Positions 54,443 through 64,000 of a stretch of DNA of 64,000 nucleotides are shown in pieces. Location of the stretch: assembly GCF_027116575.1 (NCBI RefSeq), contig NZ_CP098252.1, positions 1,240,001 to 1,304,000 of the forward strand, read 5' to 3'. The notes beneath the pieces are model-generated. The model was not told the DNA's origin. It saw nothing but the letters and a program-made list of their open reading frames with translations, and searched no databases. Within the stretch, counting starts at the first letter, position 1. Each line of letters starts with the position of its first letter. The position numbers and the translations under genes were made by a program. This DNA comes from Oxalobacter aliiformigenes (GTDB lineage: Bacteria > Pseudomonadota > Gammaproteobacteria > Burkholderiales > Burkholderiaceae_D).

Positions 54443-56051
54443 GATGCCTTTCAGCCAAAGGGTTTTTCCGGATCAGTGCGCTGACAGTACCGGTTTTGCC
54501 CTGAACCGGGAATTCTGTGTCCAATATGGAAACGGGTTCCGGAACCGGCACGGCAGACACGGCCCGTCCGGAAATGGCTGCCGTTCAAATGGCTGTCCAG
54601 CGTTTTTCACGGCGATTGTCTCCCACGGTACAGCGGTCAATTTCATGATTCGGAAAATTGACGCCGTAATGCTAGGGACAAACCGGGGCGAGATCAATAG
54701 GTGTCGCGGTGTTTCCCTGAAATCCGGAGAAATTTCAGCCAGCCGGACAAGGGGTGTGTCATTTTCGTAACACGGTGAAAGGGAAAAAGAAAAAACCGGT
54801 TGCCGGAAAACCGTCTTGTTTTCCGGATGCGGGAAGTCAGCTTTCAGAAGCAGCGCCGCCATCTCTGTCGGGAAACGGGAGATTCCGGGAAACATGGCGG
54901 ATAAACGGTTTTCCCAACCGGTCACCAAGGCGTTTCGATATTTTCCCGGTGAACATAACGTGTCGGGATTCTGTCGGATATTTTCAAGCAAACCGTTACC
55001 GTCATTCACCATATTGTCCGGGAGTTGCCGGATGCGACATGCCCAAACGGAAACTTCCATGATCGTTCAGGTCGGAGACCGGCGATCATTCATGCAATAT
55101 CGATGGCTGAATCATTTCCGATATCGGTACATTTTACCGGCTTTGACGACAATGACTTTTTCGCCTCTTTTCCCGGGGACAGGGTGGCGATTTTACAGAC
55201 TGTATCAACGCTGTCACGACATCCCGGAATGACAAGCGGTTTGTCGGTCACCGCACAGGCTATCCCAAACATTTCTCCGGCCTTGCCCGTAAATTTCGTA
55301 ATATATGTTGACATCATCTGCCAGAATAAATTTTCCGTTTTCTTCCTTATGGACATATGGTCATCATGCTGGCGCAGTCTGGCGGTTGTTGCATGAAACA
55401 AGGCATACAGGAGACTCCTGTATGAACGTTTGCGTTGGGTGCAAGCGGAAATGAAGAGTGGTATATGGATTTGCCCTTCCATGCTCCAATCCACCGGAAT
55501 ATTTCTGTTTCATGAATGGATTGTGCCATCCGGGCAGACGTTTTTCATGATCCGTTACCGGTCATGACGATGCCGGCTGGAAGGTAATTCGTGCGTCATC
55601 GGAAAATCCGGAAAAATCCTGTTGGAAAAATGCCATCCGAACCCGGCTGGCTGACCGAATGAAAACAGCGCTTTTTCCGGAAGCCGCCTGTCGGGGGAAT
55701 GCGGCGGGAAAGAAAAAAGATGTGGGAACAGGCGCATGGCCTGCAACGACCGGTTCGGGCCGCTCGTTATCCGGGAATACCGTTTTCTCCGGAATCTCCC
55801 GGTTTTTCCGGCAACCGGTCTTGTCGTCCATCTGTCACTTTTTTCATCGTTTTTTTATCATTTTCACCAAAAAGGATCTTGAAAACCGGAGAACCGGACT
55901 TATCTTGTTTTCATGAAAATGAATTCGGTATAAATGTGAAATCCATGACGGGTGCGGTATGTTTCATGCTTCATGAAAAAACGACCGGTCAGGATGACAA
56001 GAAACGGAAAACCGGCACCGATCCGGTTTTCGTGAAACAAGGAGGATAATC
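54443..56051. other. Long gene-free stretch
   Basis: 1.6 kb without a credible gene on either strand. It contains a candidate promoter for the downstream hsp20 gene (55879-55906). It may be decayed coding DNA, but I see no family signature. Confidence 0.45.
55879..55906 (+). promoter_or_regulatory. Candidate promoter of the hsp20 gene
   Basis: TTGAAA, 16 nt, TATCTT; about 145 nt before the hsp20 ATG. Confidence 0.35.
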
Positions 56052-56498
56052 ATGTTACCTAGTGTTTTTGGTGAAAAACTGTTTGACGATATGTTTAACG
56101 ATGCCTTCACTCTGGTTCCGGCATTCCACAAAAATCCTTCCGTTTTCAGTACCGGTGCAAAAAACCTGATGAAAACCGATGTCCGCGAACTGGAAAACAC
56201 CTATGAACTCGACATCGATCTGCCGGGATTCAAAAAAGAAGAAGTCAATATCGAACTGGACAAGGGCTATCTGACCATCAGCGCGACCAGAACGGCCGAC
56301 AACGACGAACAGGATAAAAAGGGCCAGTACATTCGCCGTGAAAGATATTCCGGGGAATGCAGCCGGAGTTTCTATATCGGTGAAAACATCGAACCGAAAG
56401 ACGTCATCGCAAAATTTGAAAACGGTATTTTGCAAATCGCTTTCCCGAAAGCCCCGCAGCCGAAACAGCCTGAAAACAAACGCATCTCGATTGCATAA
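56052..56498 (+). CDS. Small heat-shock protein, Hsp20/IbpA type
   Basis: 148 residues; ATP-independent holdase. The alpha-crystallin domain is clear: MKTDVRELENTYELDIDLPGFKKEEVNIELDKGYLTISATR, GQYIRRERYSGECSRSFYIGE, FENGILQIAFPK (the GILxI/V-type strand), and a C-terminal NKRISIA. AAGGAGG lies before the ATG. A strong terminator follows. Confidence 0.94.
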   Translation: MLPSVFGEKLFDDMFNDAFTLVPAFHKNPSVFSTGAKNLMKTDVRELENTYELDIDLPGFKKEEVNIELDKGYLTISATRTADNDEQDKKGQYIRRERYSGECSRSFYIGENIEPKDVIAKFENGILQIAFPKAPQPKQPENKRISIA

Positions 56499-56513
56499 CA
56501 GGGCGTTTTCCTG

Positions 56514-56542
56514 AAAAAGCCGGAAAATTTTCCGGCTTTTTT
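56514..56542 (+). terminator. Intrinsic terminator of hsp20
   Basis: AAAAAGCCGGAAAA paired with TTTTCCGGCTTTTT, perfect, 15 nt after the stop codon. Confidence 0.9.
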
Positions 56543-56666
56543 GTCATGTTCCGCTTCGTGTACAGGGAAAAAACGGAACGGTTCCCGATTCCTCGTTTCC
56601 CGGACGGTACATCATGGAAAAACGTCGCGGCCGGTTCGGCAGGACAGAAACGGTACCGGGCGAAAG

Positions 56667-57626
56667 TCATACCACCGTGGCGAAAAAAGCCTTCCGTTCA
56701 TCCGGATCGGAGAGGTCGATCATGGTCATATGATGGGGCAGCAGGGCGGAATGCGGAGTAAAAAGCCGGAAATGGCTGCGTACTGTCGAAAGTTCCAGCA
56801 CCAGGCCGGCCATATCCAGCGTTTCGCATGCCTTAAACGCCGTTTGCCCGGGGTGCGGCAGGGCATCATCGCCCCTTTTTTGCCATGCCGGTCTGAAATA
56901 GTGAATCAACCCGGCCTCGGCCAGACAGATTTTCTGGTATTCCGACAGCGGAAATTCCCGGATCGAACGAAAACGGGCATCTTCCGTGCCTTTTTCTTCC
57001 CCCGGATGCCGGAGACGCCCGGACAAAGCCACCAGTTCATAAGGCAGATATTCGAAGGCATACACGATCATATCGTCGTCCGGCAGGGCCTGTTGCATGG
57101 ATTTCAGAAAGCGCTGCAACGGTTCGTGGCGGGCCATGCGGTCGAAAACCGGTACTTTGTTCCCGCTGAAAACATTTCCGACATACAGTACTTCCAGATC
57201 GTTGACGGAACGATCCGTTTCCAGAATATCGGGATGCTGGCTCAATCCCATTGCGTTCAGCCGGCGGGTGCACCGGCCTTTTGCATCCAAAGTACGTATT
57301 TCGAGACATGACGGCGCCAGTTCGACTGTCACCTCGCTGTCCTGAAGAGGGAAACCGAAAGCGAAAGGAAAGGATTTCGCCACGCCGTTCGCCTTGCAGA
57401 GCAAATGTCCCCCCACCCGGTTTTCCGACCAGAAAAACGTATCGGGATCGAATGAAAAGGCCGGACGTCTGCAAACCAGATAAATATGGGAATCGGCCAG
57501 AACCCGGTTCATCTTTTCCCCGAAATCCATACCCGGCCTGATCTCGCCGGCAGGCAGCGCCATCGCGCCCCAGGAACGCAAATGCACGGAAAGGCCGGAC
57601 AAGGGCTTGCCGGAAGACTTGTTCAT
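56667..57626 (-). CDS. Conserved-looking protein of unknown function
   Basis: 319 residues. I do not recognise a family. It is a soluble-looking mixed alpha/beta protein: MNKSSGKPLSGLSVHLRSWG at the start, then CRRPAFSFDPDTFFWSENRVGGHLLCKANG, DDDMIVYAFEYLPYELVALSGRLRHPG, and FRLFTPHSALLPHHMTMIDLSDPDERKAFFATVV at the end. No signal peptide or membrane segment. GGAG precedes ATG 57626; a longer frame upstream is open, but its composition is not protein-like. Codon use matches chromosomal neighbours. Confidence 0.72.
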   Translation of the reverse strand: MNKSSGKPLSGLSVHLRSWGAMALPAGEIRPGMDFGEKMNRVLADSHIYLVCRRPAFSFDPDTFFWSENRVGGHLLCKANGVAKSFPFAFGFPLQDSEVTVELAPSCLEIRTLDAKGRCTRRLNAMGLSQHPDILETDRSVNDLEVLYVGNVFSGNKVPVFDRMARHEPLQRFLKSMQQALPDDDMIVYAFEYLPYELVALSGRLRHPGEEKGTEDARFRSIREFPLSEYQKICLAEAGLIHYFRPAWQKRGDDALPHPGQTAFKACETLDMAGLVLELSTVRSHFRLFTPHSALLPHHMTMIDLSDPDERKAFFATVV

Positions 57627-58281
57627 ATCGACATCTCCATCTGATCGGATACACAACGGTAACGATAACAGATTATGCCGGCAATGCCTGCGGAAACCGA
57701 CGAAACAGCCGGCTGGAAAAAGATGTCCTTGCCGGTTTTGCCACAATACCGGGCCGTTCACGAAGAAAAAACCGTACCGCCTGTTACCGCCGGCCGGTAT
57801 GAATGCAGGCGGAAATACTGCCAGAAGCGTTCGGACGGTCAGCTCTGCCCGTTTCAGGAGCATTTCCGCCATGTGGATTTCAGCCAGCCGGTTTTTCCAT
57901 CCGGTTCACTGTTTTGCCGGGCTGCCGCTATCCGGTCGGAAACGGACTGCCAGATGTCCACATATGGCCGGACATCCATGTCATATGAATCGATAGTATG
58001 GTTCGACATGAAGCCATTGTCGTTGATTTCCATTTCACCCTTCCCGTGGCTACTCAATGACATGAAAATTTTCGACATACGGCGTGAATTCGCAGGGCAA
58101 TGGCATACCATCGACCATGTGAACGGTTCCGGTACATGGTGAAAGCCGTATTGCCCTGATATTGGTGGCAAGACAGGGCGGTTGCCGCATATGAAACTTT
58201 GCGCGTGTCTGGACAACAGCCGGCTTGCCGAAACGGGTAAAATGACGGATCTGTCTGCAAGGTTCAGTGAAGGAATAAAAC
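57627..58281. other. Gene-free stretch
   Basis: 655 bases between a minus-strand gene and ybaK; should hold divergent promoters. No clear consensus seen. Confidence 0.4.
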
Positions 58282-58767
58282 ATGAAGGAGAAAATCGCCA
58301 AAACCAATGCGGCACGCATGCTGGACAAATCGAAAATCGCTTATCGTCTGGTGCCGTATGAAGTCGATGAAAACGATCTGTCCGCACGGCATGTGGCCGA
58401 AAGTGTGGGGGAAAATATCGAGCAGGTTTTCAAAACGCTGGTATTGCATGGCGACAAAACCGGGCATCTCGTCTGTGTCGTGCCCGGAGATCATGAAGTC
58501 GATCTGAAAAAAGTCGCCAGGGCATCCGGTAACAAGAAATGCGAAATGATTGCCGTGAAAGAACTGTTGCCGCTGACGGGTTACATTCGCGGGGGGTGTT
58601 CTCCCGTCGGCATGAAAAAACATTTTCCGACCTTCATTCACTGCACGATGGAGCAGTTCGACAAAATCTACGTCAGTGCCGGCGTTCGCGGTCTCCAGAT
58701 CGAAATCGCTCCGGCCGACCTGATCCGGGAAGTCCGGGCGACACTGGCCGATCTTGTGGTCGAGTGA
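58282..58767 (+). CDS. ybaK: Cys-tRNA(Pro)/Cys-tRNA(Cys) deacylase
   Basis: 161 residues; trans-editing enzyme that hydrolyses mischarged Cys-tRNA(Pro). YbaK features: KTNAARMLDKSKIAYRLVPYEVDENDLSARHVAESVG, QVFKTLVLHGDK, VCVVPGDHEVDLKKVARASG, GYIRGGCSPVGMKK, VSAGVRGLQIEIAPADLI. Catalytic-site Lys in FKTL is present. Complete, single domain. GGAATAAAAC-type weak ribosome site. Confidence 0.93.
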   Translation: MKEKIAKTNAARMLDKSKIAYRLVPYEVDENDLSARHVAESVGENIEQVFKTLVLHGDKTGHLVCVVPGDHEVDLKKVARASGNKKCEMIAVKELLPLTGYIRGGCSPVGMKKHFPTFIHCTMEQFDKIYVSAGVRGLQIEIAPADLIREVRATLADLVVE

Positions 58768-58831
58768 CCTCCGTCTGGCAAAGGAGAGTGGATTCAGGAG
58801 AAAAGTGCGATGCCGGGAAGAAACGGCGGTT

Positions 58832-59458
58832 TCACAGAAAGGCCTGAACGTGCCGGACGCATATTTTCATGCCGATACCGATCAGGATGAGCCCGCCGGC
58901 CAGTTCGGGCCTGAATTTTTTCAGACCACCGAAATACAGGCCGCAGACATATCCGGCGATCGACAGGACGAATGACACCAGCCCGATAATCGTTACCGGG
59001 ATTATCAGCGCGACAATGGAATCGGTGTCGAAAAAAGCCAGCGATACACCGACGGCCAGCGCATCGATACTCGTCGCTATCGCGAGCATGAGAAGGCGTG
59101 TACGGGTAAAGTCAATAGCCTGTCTTTTTTCCGGAGACGCCCTGAAATTCTCGTAAATCATCCGGACACCGATGAAAGCGAGCAGTACCAGTGCAATCCA
59201 GTGATCGATATTGTCGATCATCTCGCTTAACCAGAGCGAAGCCGCCCAGCCGATGACGGGCATCAGCATCTGGAAAAATCCGAAAAGCGCGGCGCTTCTG
59301 AAAATAATCCGCCATTGCGGGCGTTTCAGAAGAATGCCACCGGAAACCGAAATGGCGAAACTGTCCATAGCCAACCCGGCAGCCAGTATCCATAGTTCGA
59401 AAATCGTTATGACCTGTCGGGGTTCAGAATGTGACTGAAAATTGCATGAAAGAAACAT
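58832..59458 (-). CDS. mntP: Manganese efflux pump
   Basis: 208 residues, six membrane segments in two similar halves: AAGLAMDSFAISVSGG in the first and AIATSIDALAVGVSLAFFDTD in the second, the paired Asp motifs of MntP (formerly YebN). Exports Mn(II). The first ~18 residues (MFLSCNFQSHSEPRQV) may not be translated; a start nearer FELWILAAG is possible. No yybP-ykoY Mn riboswitch could be recognised upstream. Confidence 0.92.
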   Translation of the reverse strand: MFLSCNFQSHSEPRQVITIFELWILAAGLAMDSFAISVSGGILLKRPQWRIIFRSAALFGFFQMLMPVIGWAASLWLSEMIDNIDHWIALVLLAFIGVRMIYENFRASPEKRQAIDFTRTRLLMLAIATSIDALAVGVSLAFFDTDSIVALIIPVTIIGLVSFVLSIAGYVCGLYFGGLKKFRPELAGGLILIGIGMKICVRHVQAFL

Positions 59459-60042
59459 ATTAAAAGAAAAACAGATTGTTTTAAATAGCTTTTTTCAGAC
59501 ATTTCCGTTTGAATACCGCTATTTCAGGTCGGAAGGCGCTTGAGTGGCCATGGCAAAAGGGGACGGCCCGATTCCCGATAAAAACGGGAAAACCATCCGG
59601 CGAAATGAAAACGCACAGAAACCCGAGGGGAAAGGAAAGGGAATCCACACTTTTGGCCCACCGCCATGCAGTGGCCGGAACAGGACCGGAATCGCGGCAG
59701 TCTCCCATGAAACGGATACCGGCAGGAGGCGGAAAATCGCCGAAATGTCTGTACCCGGCCCCGTATGCCATGCCGCTTGTCCGGTTTTTTTTACATGGAA
59801 TCTTCCGGTACCCGTTTTTCCGCCGATGACCGGTGCTGCTTGCAAAGTCCGGCCTGTCCGGACGGTTTGCATTGACCGGGACAGGGCGATTCCATTTGAC
59901 TGGCCGGACAGAAAAAGGGGGAACGGTCCGGCTCATGAAAAAACGGCCAGATGAGGCAACGCAAAGCGTCATGCAAACTTTCCGGTAGATTCGTGTCTAA
60001 CTGTCCGGATGGACATCTTCAACCAACTGCACGGATAAAGAC
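59459..60042. other. Intergenic stretch between mntP and an MFS gene
   Basis: 580 bases between divergent genes, no credible coding frame; presumably holds both promoters. Confidence 0.4.
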
Positions 60043-61266
60043 ATGAGAATCAATACAGGGCAGGGAAGTATACCTCTTATCACACTAATCGGCATCTGGT
60101 CCATTTCCGCCCTGAATGCCTTGCCGGGACTGGCTGTCTCGCCGATTCTGGGCCAGCTCACGGAAACGTTTCCCGATGCCAGTGAACTGGACTTGCAGAT
60201 GCTGACGTCACTGCCGTCACTAATGATCATACCGTTCGTCATCGTCTCGGGAAAACTCACGGAAAAAATCAACAACATCCGGCTTCTGCAAGCCGGACTC
60301 GGCATTTTCGCACTTTCCGGCATTCTGTATCTCGTCTCGGACAAAATGTGGCAACTCGTGGCCGTCTCGGCGCTTTTGGGAGTCGGTTCCGGGCTGATCG
60401 TTCCCCTGTCGACCGGCCTGATTTCCCATTTTTTCGTCGGAGACGAACGGGTCAGACAATTCGGTTACAGTTCGGCGATCACCAATCTAACGCTGGTGAT
60501 CGCTACCGTCGTGACCGGTTATCTGGCCGAAGTGAACTGGCGGCTGCCTTTTGTCGTCTATCTTTTGCCTGGCATTTCCATCGTCCTGTCCTTTTACCTG
60601 AAACGCAGCATGGAAAAGGAAGGGAACCCTTCCAGTGAAAACATGCTGGTTTCGGCCGACAAAAATACGGAGACGACGGTCAAGAGCAAAACGGGTTTCA
60701 TGGTCGGCAACCTGATCGAAACCATGATCATTTACGGTCTGGCGACCTATCTGGTCATCATCATCAGTTTCAACCTGCCGTTTCTGATGCGGGAATATCA
60801 CTTTTCCAGCGGGAACGCCGGTATCATGATTTCCCTGTTCTTTCTGGCCATCATGATTCCCGGTCTGGCCATGAAGCCGATTATCCGGGTGCTGAAAGAC
60901 ATCACCCTGTTCGTCAGTTTCGTCGCGATTGCCGTCGGACTGATGCTGATTCTGGTCGCCCCGACGGAATGGTTCATCGCGCCGGGCTGCATTCTGGCCG
61001 GACTGGGGTATGGCGTCATCCAGCCGTGGGTCTACGAAAAGGCGACCCACATGGCCGTCCCGCAAAAAGTCACCATGGCACTGGCATTCATCATGGCCAT
61101 GAATTACATCGCGATACTGGTGTGTCCGTTCATCATCGACTTTTTCGGATGGTTTTTGCATTTCGACACCCAGCAGTTTCCGTTCGCATTCAATCTGGCC
61201 ATTACGGTATCAGCAGCCGTTTATGCCTGGACACGGCAAAAATCCTTCGTGTTCAGTTCATGGTAA
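60043..61266 (+). CDS. MFS transporter
   Basis: 407 residues, 12 predicted membrane segments with a central hydrophilic loop (about residues 188-215). Family cues: NALPGLAVSPILGQLTETFP in the first loop, LGVGSGLIVPLSTGLISHFFVGDERVRQFGYSSA, then LAGLGYGVIQPWVYEKA in the second half. Probably exports drugs or small metabolites; the substrate is not predictable. A Skp-like gene follows after 227 bases. Confidence 0.9.
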   Translation: MRINTGQGSIPLITLIGIWSISALNALPGLAVSPILGQLTETFPDASELDLQMLTSLPSLMIIPFVIVSGKLTEKINNIRLLQAGLGIFALSGILYLVSDKMWQLVAVSALLGVGSGLIVPLSTGLISHFFVGDERVRQFGYSSAITNLTLVIATVVTGYLAEVNWRLPFVVYLLPGISIVLSFYLKRSMEKEGNPSSENMLVSADKNTETTVKSKTGFMVGNLIETMIIYGLATYLVIIISFNLPFLMREYHFSSGNAGIMISLFFLAIMIPGLAMKPIIRVLKDITLFVSFVAIAVGLMLILVAPTEWFIAPGCILAGLGYGVIQPWVYEKATHMAVPQKVTMALAFIMAMNYIAILVCPFIIDFFGWFLHFDTQQFPFAFNLAITVSAAVYAWTRQKSFVFSSW

Positions 61267-61493
61267 ACCGGCCGGCATACGGTTGAAAACCGAGGAAAAC
61301 CTCCTGCCATCCCCAAACGGAATGCCGGGAGGCCGAACTTTATCGTTAAACGTTGCCGACATCGGGAAAAACCGTTGTTTTTACTCTGTACATCCCCTGT
61401 TTTTCCGGTTCAGACAACCCAAAAACGGCGCAAAAGTGCTATGTTAGGGAGGCGAATCATATTTTCAGCCAATTGAAAAAGGAACCGAATATC

Positions 61494-62009
61494 ATGAAAC
61501 GTATGGGACTGATGCTGACGCTTGCTGCCGTATTGCTTCCACTCGCTTGCAAGGTGGCCAAAAAACATCGTTTGTCGCGCAAACCGGTCGTCGTTCTCGA
61601 CATGGACGTCGTCGCCGAACGCTCGCTTCCCGGCAGGGCAGCGGCACAATACATCAGGACCGTCAAAAACATCCTTCACCGCAGTGTCGAGGAAACCCGT
61701 CTCGCCTGGCAGGGCCGTGAGCAGACTCCCGAGGGTATCCGTGCCATTTCGCAGGCCCAGTCCAACTACCAGCAGCAACTGGCGCTTTACCAGAAAAAAC
61801 TGGACAACGAAATCGGTGACATCGTCAGTGCGGCAGTCCGTTCCTGGCTGTCCAGAAACAAACATGTCGCCGCCGTCGTTCCGGCGGACGAGACGCTGGG
61901 ATACAACAAGACGGCCGATATCACCCGGCAGATCATGGCCGAGGTAGACTGGTACAAACCGTCGTTCCCGCCTTTGCCGCGTACCCGTGCCAATCGGGCC
62001 GTCTTGTAA
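61494..62009 (+). CDS. OmpH/Skp-like exported protein, possible lipoprotein
   Basis: 171 residues. The signal peptide (MKRMGLMLTLAAVLLPLAC) ends in a possible lipobox (LAC). The mature part starts PVVVLDMDVVAERSLPGRAAAQYI, like the VVDxxRVLxESxxG start of Skp/OmpH chaperones, followed by helices (NYQQQLALYQKKLDNEIGDI). Skp binds unfolded outer-membrane proteins, which would fit the autotransporter downstream, but the distance and opposite strand give no operon link. Start chosen at the ATG after GAATATC; the frame extends upstream without a signal. Confidence 0.65.
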   Translation: MKRMGLMLTLAAVLLPLACKVAKKHRLSRKPVVVLDMDVVAERSLPGRAAAQYIRTVKNILHRSVEETRLAWQGREQTPEGIRAISQAQSNYQQQLALYQKKLDNEIGDIVSAAVRSWLSRNKHVAAVVPADETLGYNKTADITRQIMAEVDWYKPSFPPLPRTRANRAVL

Positions 62010-62486
62010 AAGAGTAGCGGCACAATTGTAAATAGTCTCCGTGTTCTGCAAGATGGATAAATGGCATTCCGGTATATGCCGCTTCCTGCTCGGATACGGC
62101 TTGTCGGTCGCATACCATGAAAATTCCCCGGTTTTTTATGGATTGTTTCCGTTCAGTCACGGAAAAGAAAAAACGGGAAACAGGTAAATGGCAAAGCTGA
62201 AACAAGGCAGCGACAACAGTTTGGCCATCCTGCCGTTTCCGGTCTGCTTCTTTATGGACGGTCTGTTCTGGTTGCGGAAAATGGTTGTAGATTTTTTCCG
62301 ATATGCTAGATGAAAGGGAATGGATTTGTTTCAGATGGGGCATGACAGTGTTTCCTGATGGCAGGAAATAGGGCGAGTGCAACAAAACCCCGCCCCCATC
62401 GGGGAAGCGGGGTCAAGAGGAAAGACCGGTTTATCCCTCAACCGTTTTCCGTTTGACGGATATCCGGTTTTTCCGTTTGTCTCATG
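62010..62486. other. Intergenic stretch with terminator for the autotransporter
   Basis: About 475 bases, no gene. It ends with a GC-rich hairpin (62384-62415) acting on the minus strand. Confidence 0.45.
62384..62415 (-). terminator. Intrinsic terminator of the autotransporter gene
   Basis: On the minus strand GACCCCGC...GCGGGG with TTTTG following; 70 nt after the autotransporter stop. Confidence 0.7.
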
Positions 62487-64000
62487 TCAGAAGCTGTACC
62501 GGATGCCTCCGCTGACCTGATAGGTGGTTCTGACCGGGTTGCCTGCCGTGGTTTCGACTTCTCCGTACGCCGCCAGACTCTTGTTGATGTTCCAGGTTCC
62601 CCCCAGCGCAAATTCTCCCCACGTTCCTCCCATGTCTTCCGTGTAGCTGCGCATGGCTTTTTTGTTGCTGACCCGGGTTTTGGCGTCTCCTTCCCAGTCA
62701 TGCAGGACGCTGGCTTTGAGGTAGGCGCTTCCTGTCTTTTCCGGCGATATCCATCCGGCCGCGATTCCCACTCTTCCCACGGCGGTGTCTATGCCTTCCT
62801 GTTTGATGTTTGTCCCGACGTTTGTTGTGTGGCTGACTCCGTTCAGGTGTCCTATCATGAGTTCGGCTTGCGGTTCTATGTAGTAGTCGGTGTCGGCTAT
62901 GCCCAGTCTCCAGCCGTATTCGACTGAGGCACTGGTTCCCCATGTGTGGTAGCGCCCGTTTACGCCTGTCCCGCTCTGGGTGTGCAGGTCAAAGTCGGTG
63001 TCGAGTTTGTGTCTTTTGATGATGATGTCTACATATTGGCCGTCATCTGCTATCCAGCCTCCGTACAGGCCGAAGCTCCAGTTTTTGTCGTCTGTACTGC
63101 CGTTGTCGAGTTTGCCTTCTCCGTCTGTGTAGCTGGCGGTTCCTCCCACATAGATGTTTCCGATTCTTTTGTCTCCTCCGATTTGTAATGTCTGGTAGGT
63201 GTTGTGGATGCTCTTGTATTCGCTTTGTCCGGCAACTGCTCTGGCCCACATGCCGTCACTTTGCGGCATGCTGCGCAAATCTCCCATGCGTTTGGATACG
63301 TCGTTGGTTTGCGCACGGAAGGTCAGAAAGTTCATCGCTCCTATTTTTTGCAGGCTGTCTGTTACGGTGTTTTTCTGTTCTGTATAGGAGGCAATTGTTC
63401 CGTCAGGGTTCAATATTAAAGTGCTGTTTCCTATGAGGGTATTTTCCCGGGCAGTGATGGTGTAAGGGGAATCGGATTGCCCGATATTAAGGACCGATGC
63501 CATGGCTTGTGCATCGCCATTTAGCTCTGCCGCTTCCTGAGACAGGATGACATTCAATCCTTCTCCGCTATTGTGGGTGATGTTGATCTGGTCTGCTTTT
63601 GCGGAACTGGTTATGATTGCGGTTGAATTCTGGTTGTTCAGGTTTGTGATGTTCAGTGTATTGCCGTTGGTATTGATTTTTGCACCGGACGACTGAATAG
63701 CCAACACATCGGAAGCATCGCTGACATTCCACTGTGCATTGTCGCCGAGCATCAATGTCGTTCCGTTTTTCGTTGCCGATATCCTTTCTTCACGACTGTT
63801 CAGATTCCGGATCGAACCGTTCAGATAAGATGCTTCTCCAGACAATGAGATCGAAACATTGTTTTGCGTTGTTTCATCGTTGTATGTCAGTATGTCACCT
63901 GCAATTTTCGTTATCCCGTTTTCCGAAAGTGACTGAATGAGCAGAGAACTGTTTTGAAATGCATCCTGAGGAAAATTTTCGTTTCTTCCATTGAAGCAGT
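62487..64000 (-). CDS. Autotransporter (type Va), C-terminal part
   Basis: At least 504 residues inside the window and open at the window edge. The N-terminal visible part is a repetitive passenger (ATKNGTTLMLGDNAQWNV, NITNLNNQNSTAIITSSAKADQINITHNSGEG), Asn/Thr/Ser-rich beta-helix-like. The last ~300 residues form the autotransporter beta-barrel (MWARAVAGQSEYKS, GGDKRIGNIYVGGTASYTDG, SFGLYGGWI, YIEPQAELMIGHL, AAYGEVETTAGNPV, ending GGIRYSF, with a C-terminal Phe). The barrel inserts in the outer membrane and carries the passenger to the surface. A signal peptide must lie beyond 64000. Lower GC in the passenger than the barrel. Confidence 0.93.
   Translation of the reverse strand, partial: CFNGRNENFPQDAFQNSSLLIQSLSENGITKIAGDILTYNDETTQNNVSISLSGEASYLNGSIRNLNSREERISATKNGTTLMLGDNAQWNVSDASDVLAIQSSGAKINTNGNTLNITNLNNQNSTAIITSSAKADQINITHNSGEGLNVILSQEAAELNGDAQAMASVLNIGQSDSPYTITARENTLIGNSTLILNPDGTIASYTEQKNTVTDSLQKIGAMNFLTFRAQTNDVSKRMGDLRSMPQSDGMWARAVAGQSEYKSIHNTYQTLQIGGDKRIGNIYVGGTASYTDGEGKLDNGSTDDKNWSFGLYGGWIADDGQYVDIIIKRHKLDTDFDLHTQSGTGVNGRYHTWGTSASVEYGWRLGIADTDYYIEPQAELMIGHLNGVSHTTNVGTNIKQEGIDTAVGRVGIAAGWISPEKTGSAYLKASVLHDWEGDAKTRVSNKKAMRSYTEDMGGTWGEFALGGTWNINKSLAAYGEVETTAGNPVRTTYQVSGGIRYSF

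Noticed and set aside
54473..55060. 195-residue minus-strand open frame
   Set aside because: Upstream signals absent and the composition is not convincing; kept as gene-free.
1..64000. tRNA or rRNA genes
   Set aside because: No cloverleaf with a TTCGA-type loop and no rRNA stretch was noticed on either strand; a covariance search would be decisive.

Overview
The window looks like a chromosomal segment of a host-associated, probably anaerobic or microaerophilic betaproteobacterium. An Oxalobacteraceae/Oxalobacter-like host is my best guess, inferred from moderate GC, the core-gene style (dusA, ftsH, ribB, ybaK, mntP) and a large autotransporter; no rRNA or marker gene proves it.

Region by region. 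(1) 1-11.4 kb: tail and lysis modules of a lambda-like siphoprophage on the + strand: tail tube, tail chaperone pair with an A AAA AAC slippery site, short tape measure, M-, L- and K-like tail-tip proteins, two tandem copies of an I-like assembly gene, the 1,048-residue J-like tip protein, then holin-like protein, SAR endolysin, a stand-alone NrdD-type glycyl-radical peptide and nested Rz/Rz1 spanins. Head genes and integrase must lie to the left, outside the window. (2) 11.4-22 kb: accessory DNA with a low-GC lipoprotein gene, a UvrA paralogue, four DUF2569-like membrane protein genes (one frameshifted), a small exported repeat protein, and a tail-fibre plus assembly pair. (3) 22.5-26.2 kb: dusA and an ftsH-family gene. 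(4) 26.3-36.7 kb: a graveyard holding remnants of hsdR, hipA (with intact hipB), tnpB, dinG, hicA/hicB, a tyrosine recombinase and a peroxiredoxin. Inside it sit an intact second tail-fibre gene and a low-GC stretch with five DnaA-box-like motifs. (5) 37-42.3 kb: ordinary chromosomal genes (exported protein, ribB, divergent XRE/HTH pair, polysaccharide deacetylase plus bactofilin, AraC regulator). (6) 42.6-52.8 kb: an IS3-type remnant with a possible Cas5 relic, then a complete-looking type I-C CRISPR-Cas operon (cas3-cas5-cas8c-cas7-cas4-cas1-cas2) and a three-spacer array. cas8c and cas4 are frameshifted, while the internal Cas11c start inside cas8c is intact. (7) 53-64 kb: amino-acid permease (frameshifted), small heat-shock protein, an unknown protein, ybaK, mntP, an MFS transporter, a Skp-like exported protein and the C-terminal part of an autotransporter.

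Themes. Several phage structural genes have an intrinsic terminator only 10-20 nt before their start codon, which suggests expression gated by antitermination or attenuation. Two tail-fibre genes 13 kb apart share a homologous ~120-bp header that includes such a terminator. Three otherwise intact genes (DUF2569, cas8c, permease) would each be repaired by one extra base in an A/T run, which points to either sequencing under-calls or slippage mutations. Function calls are from reading motifs by eye; no database search was possible.
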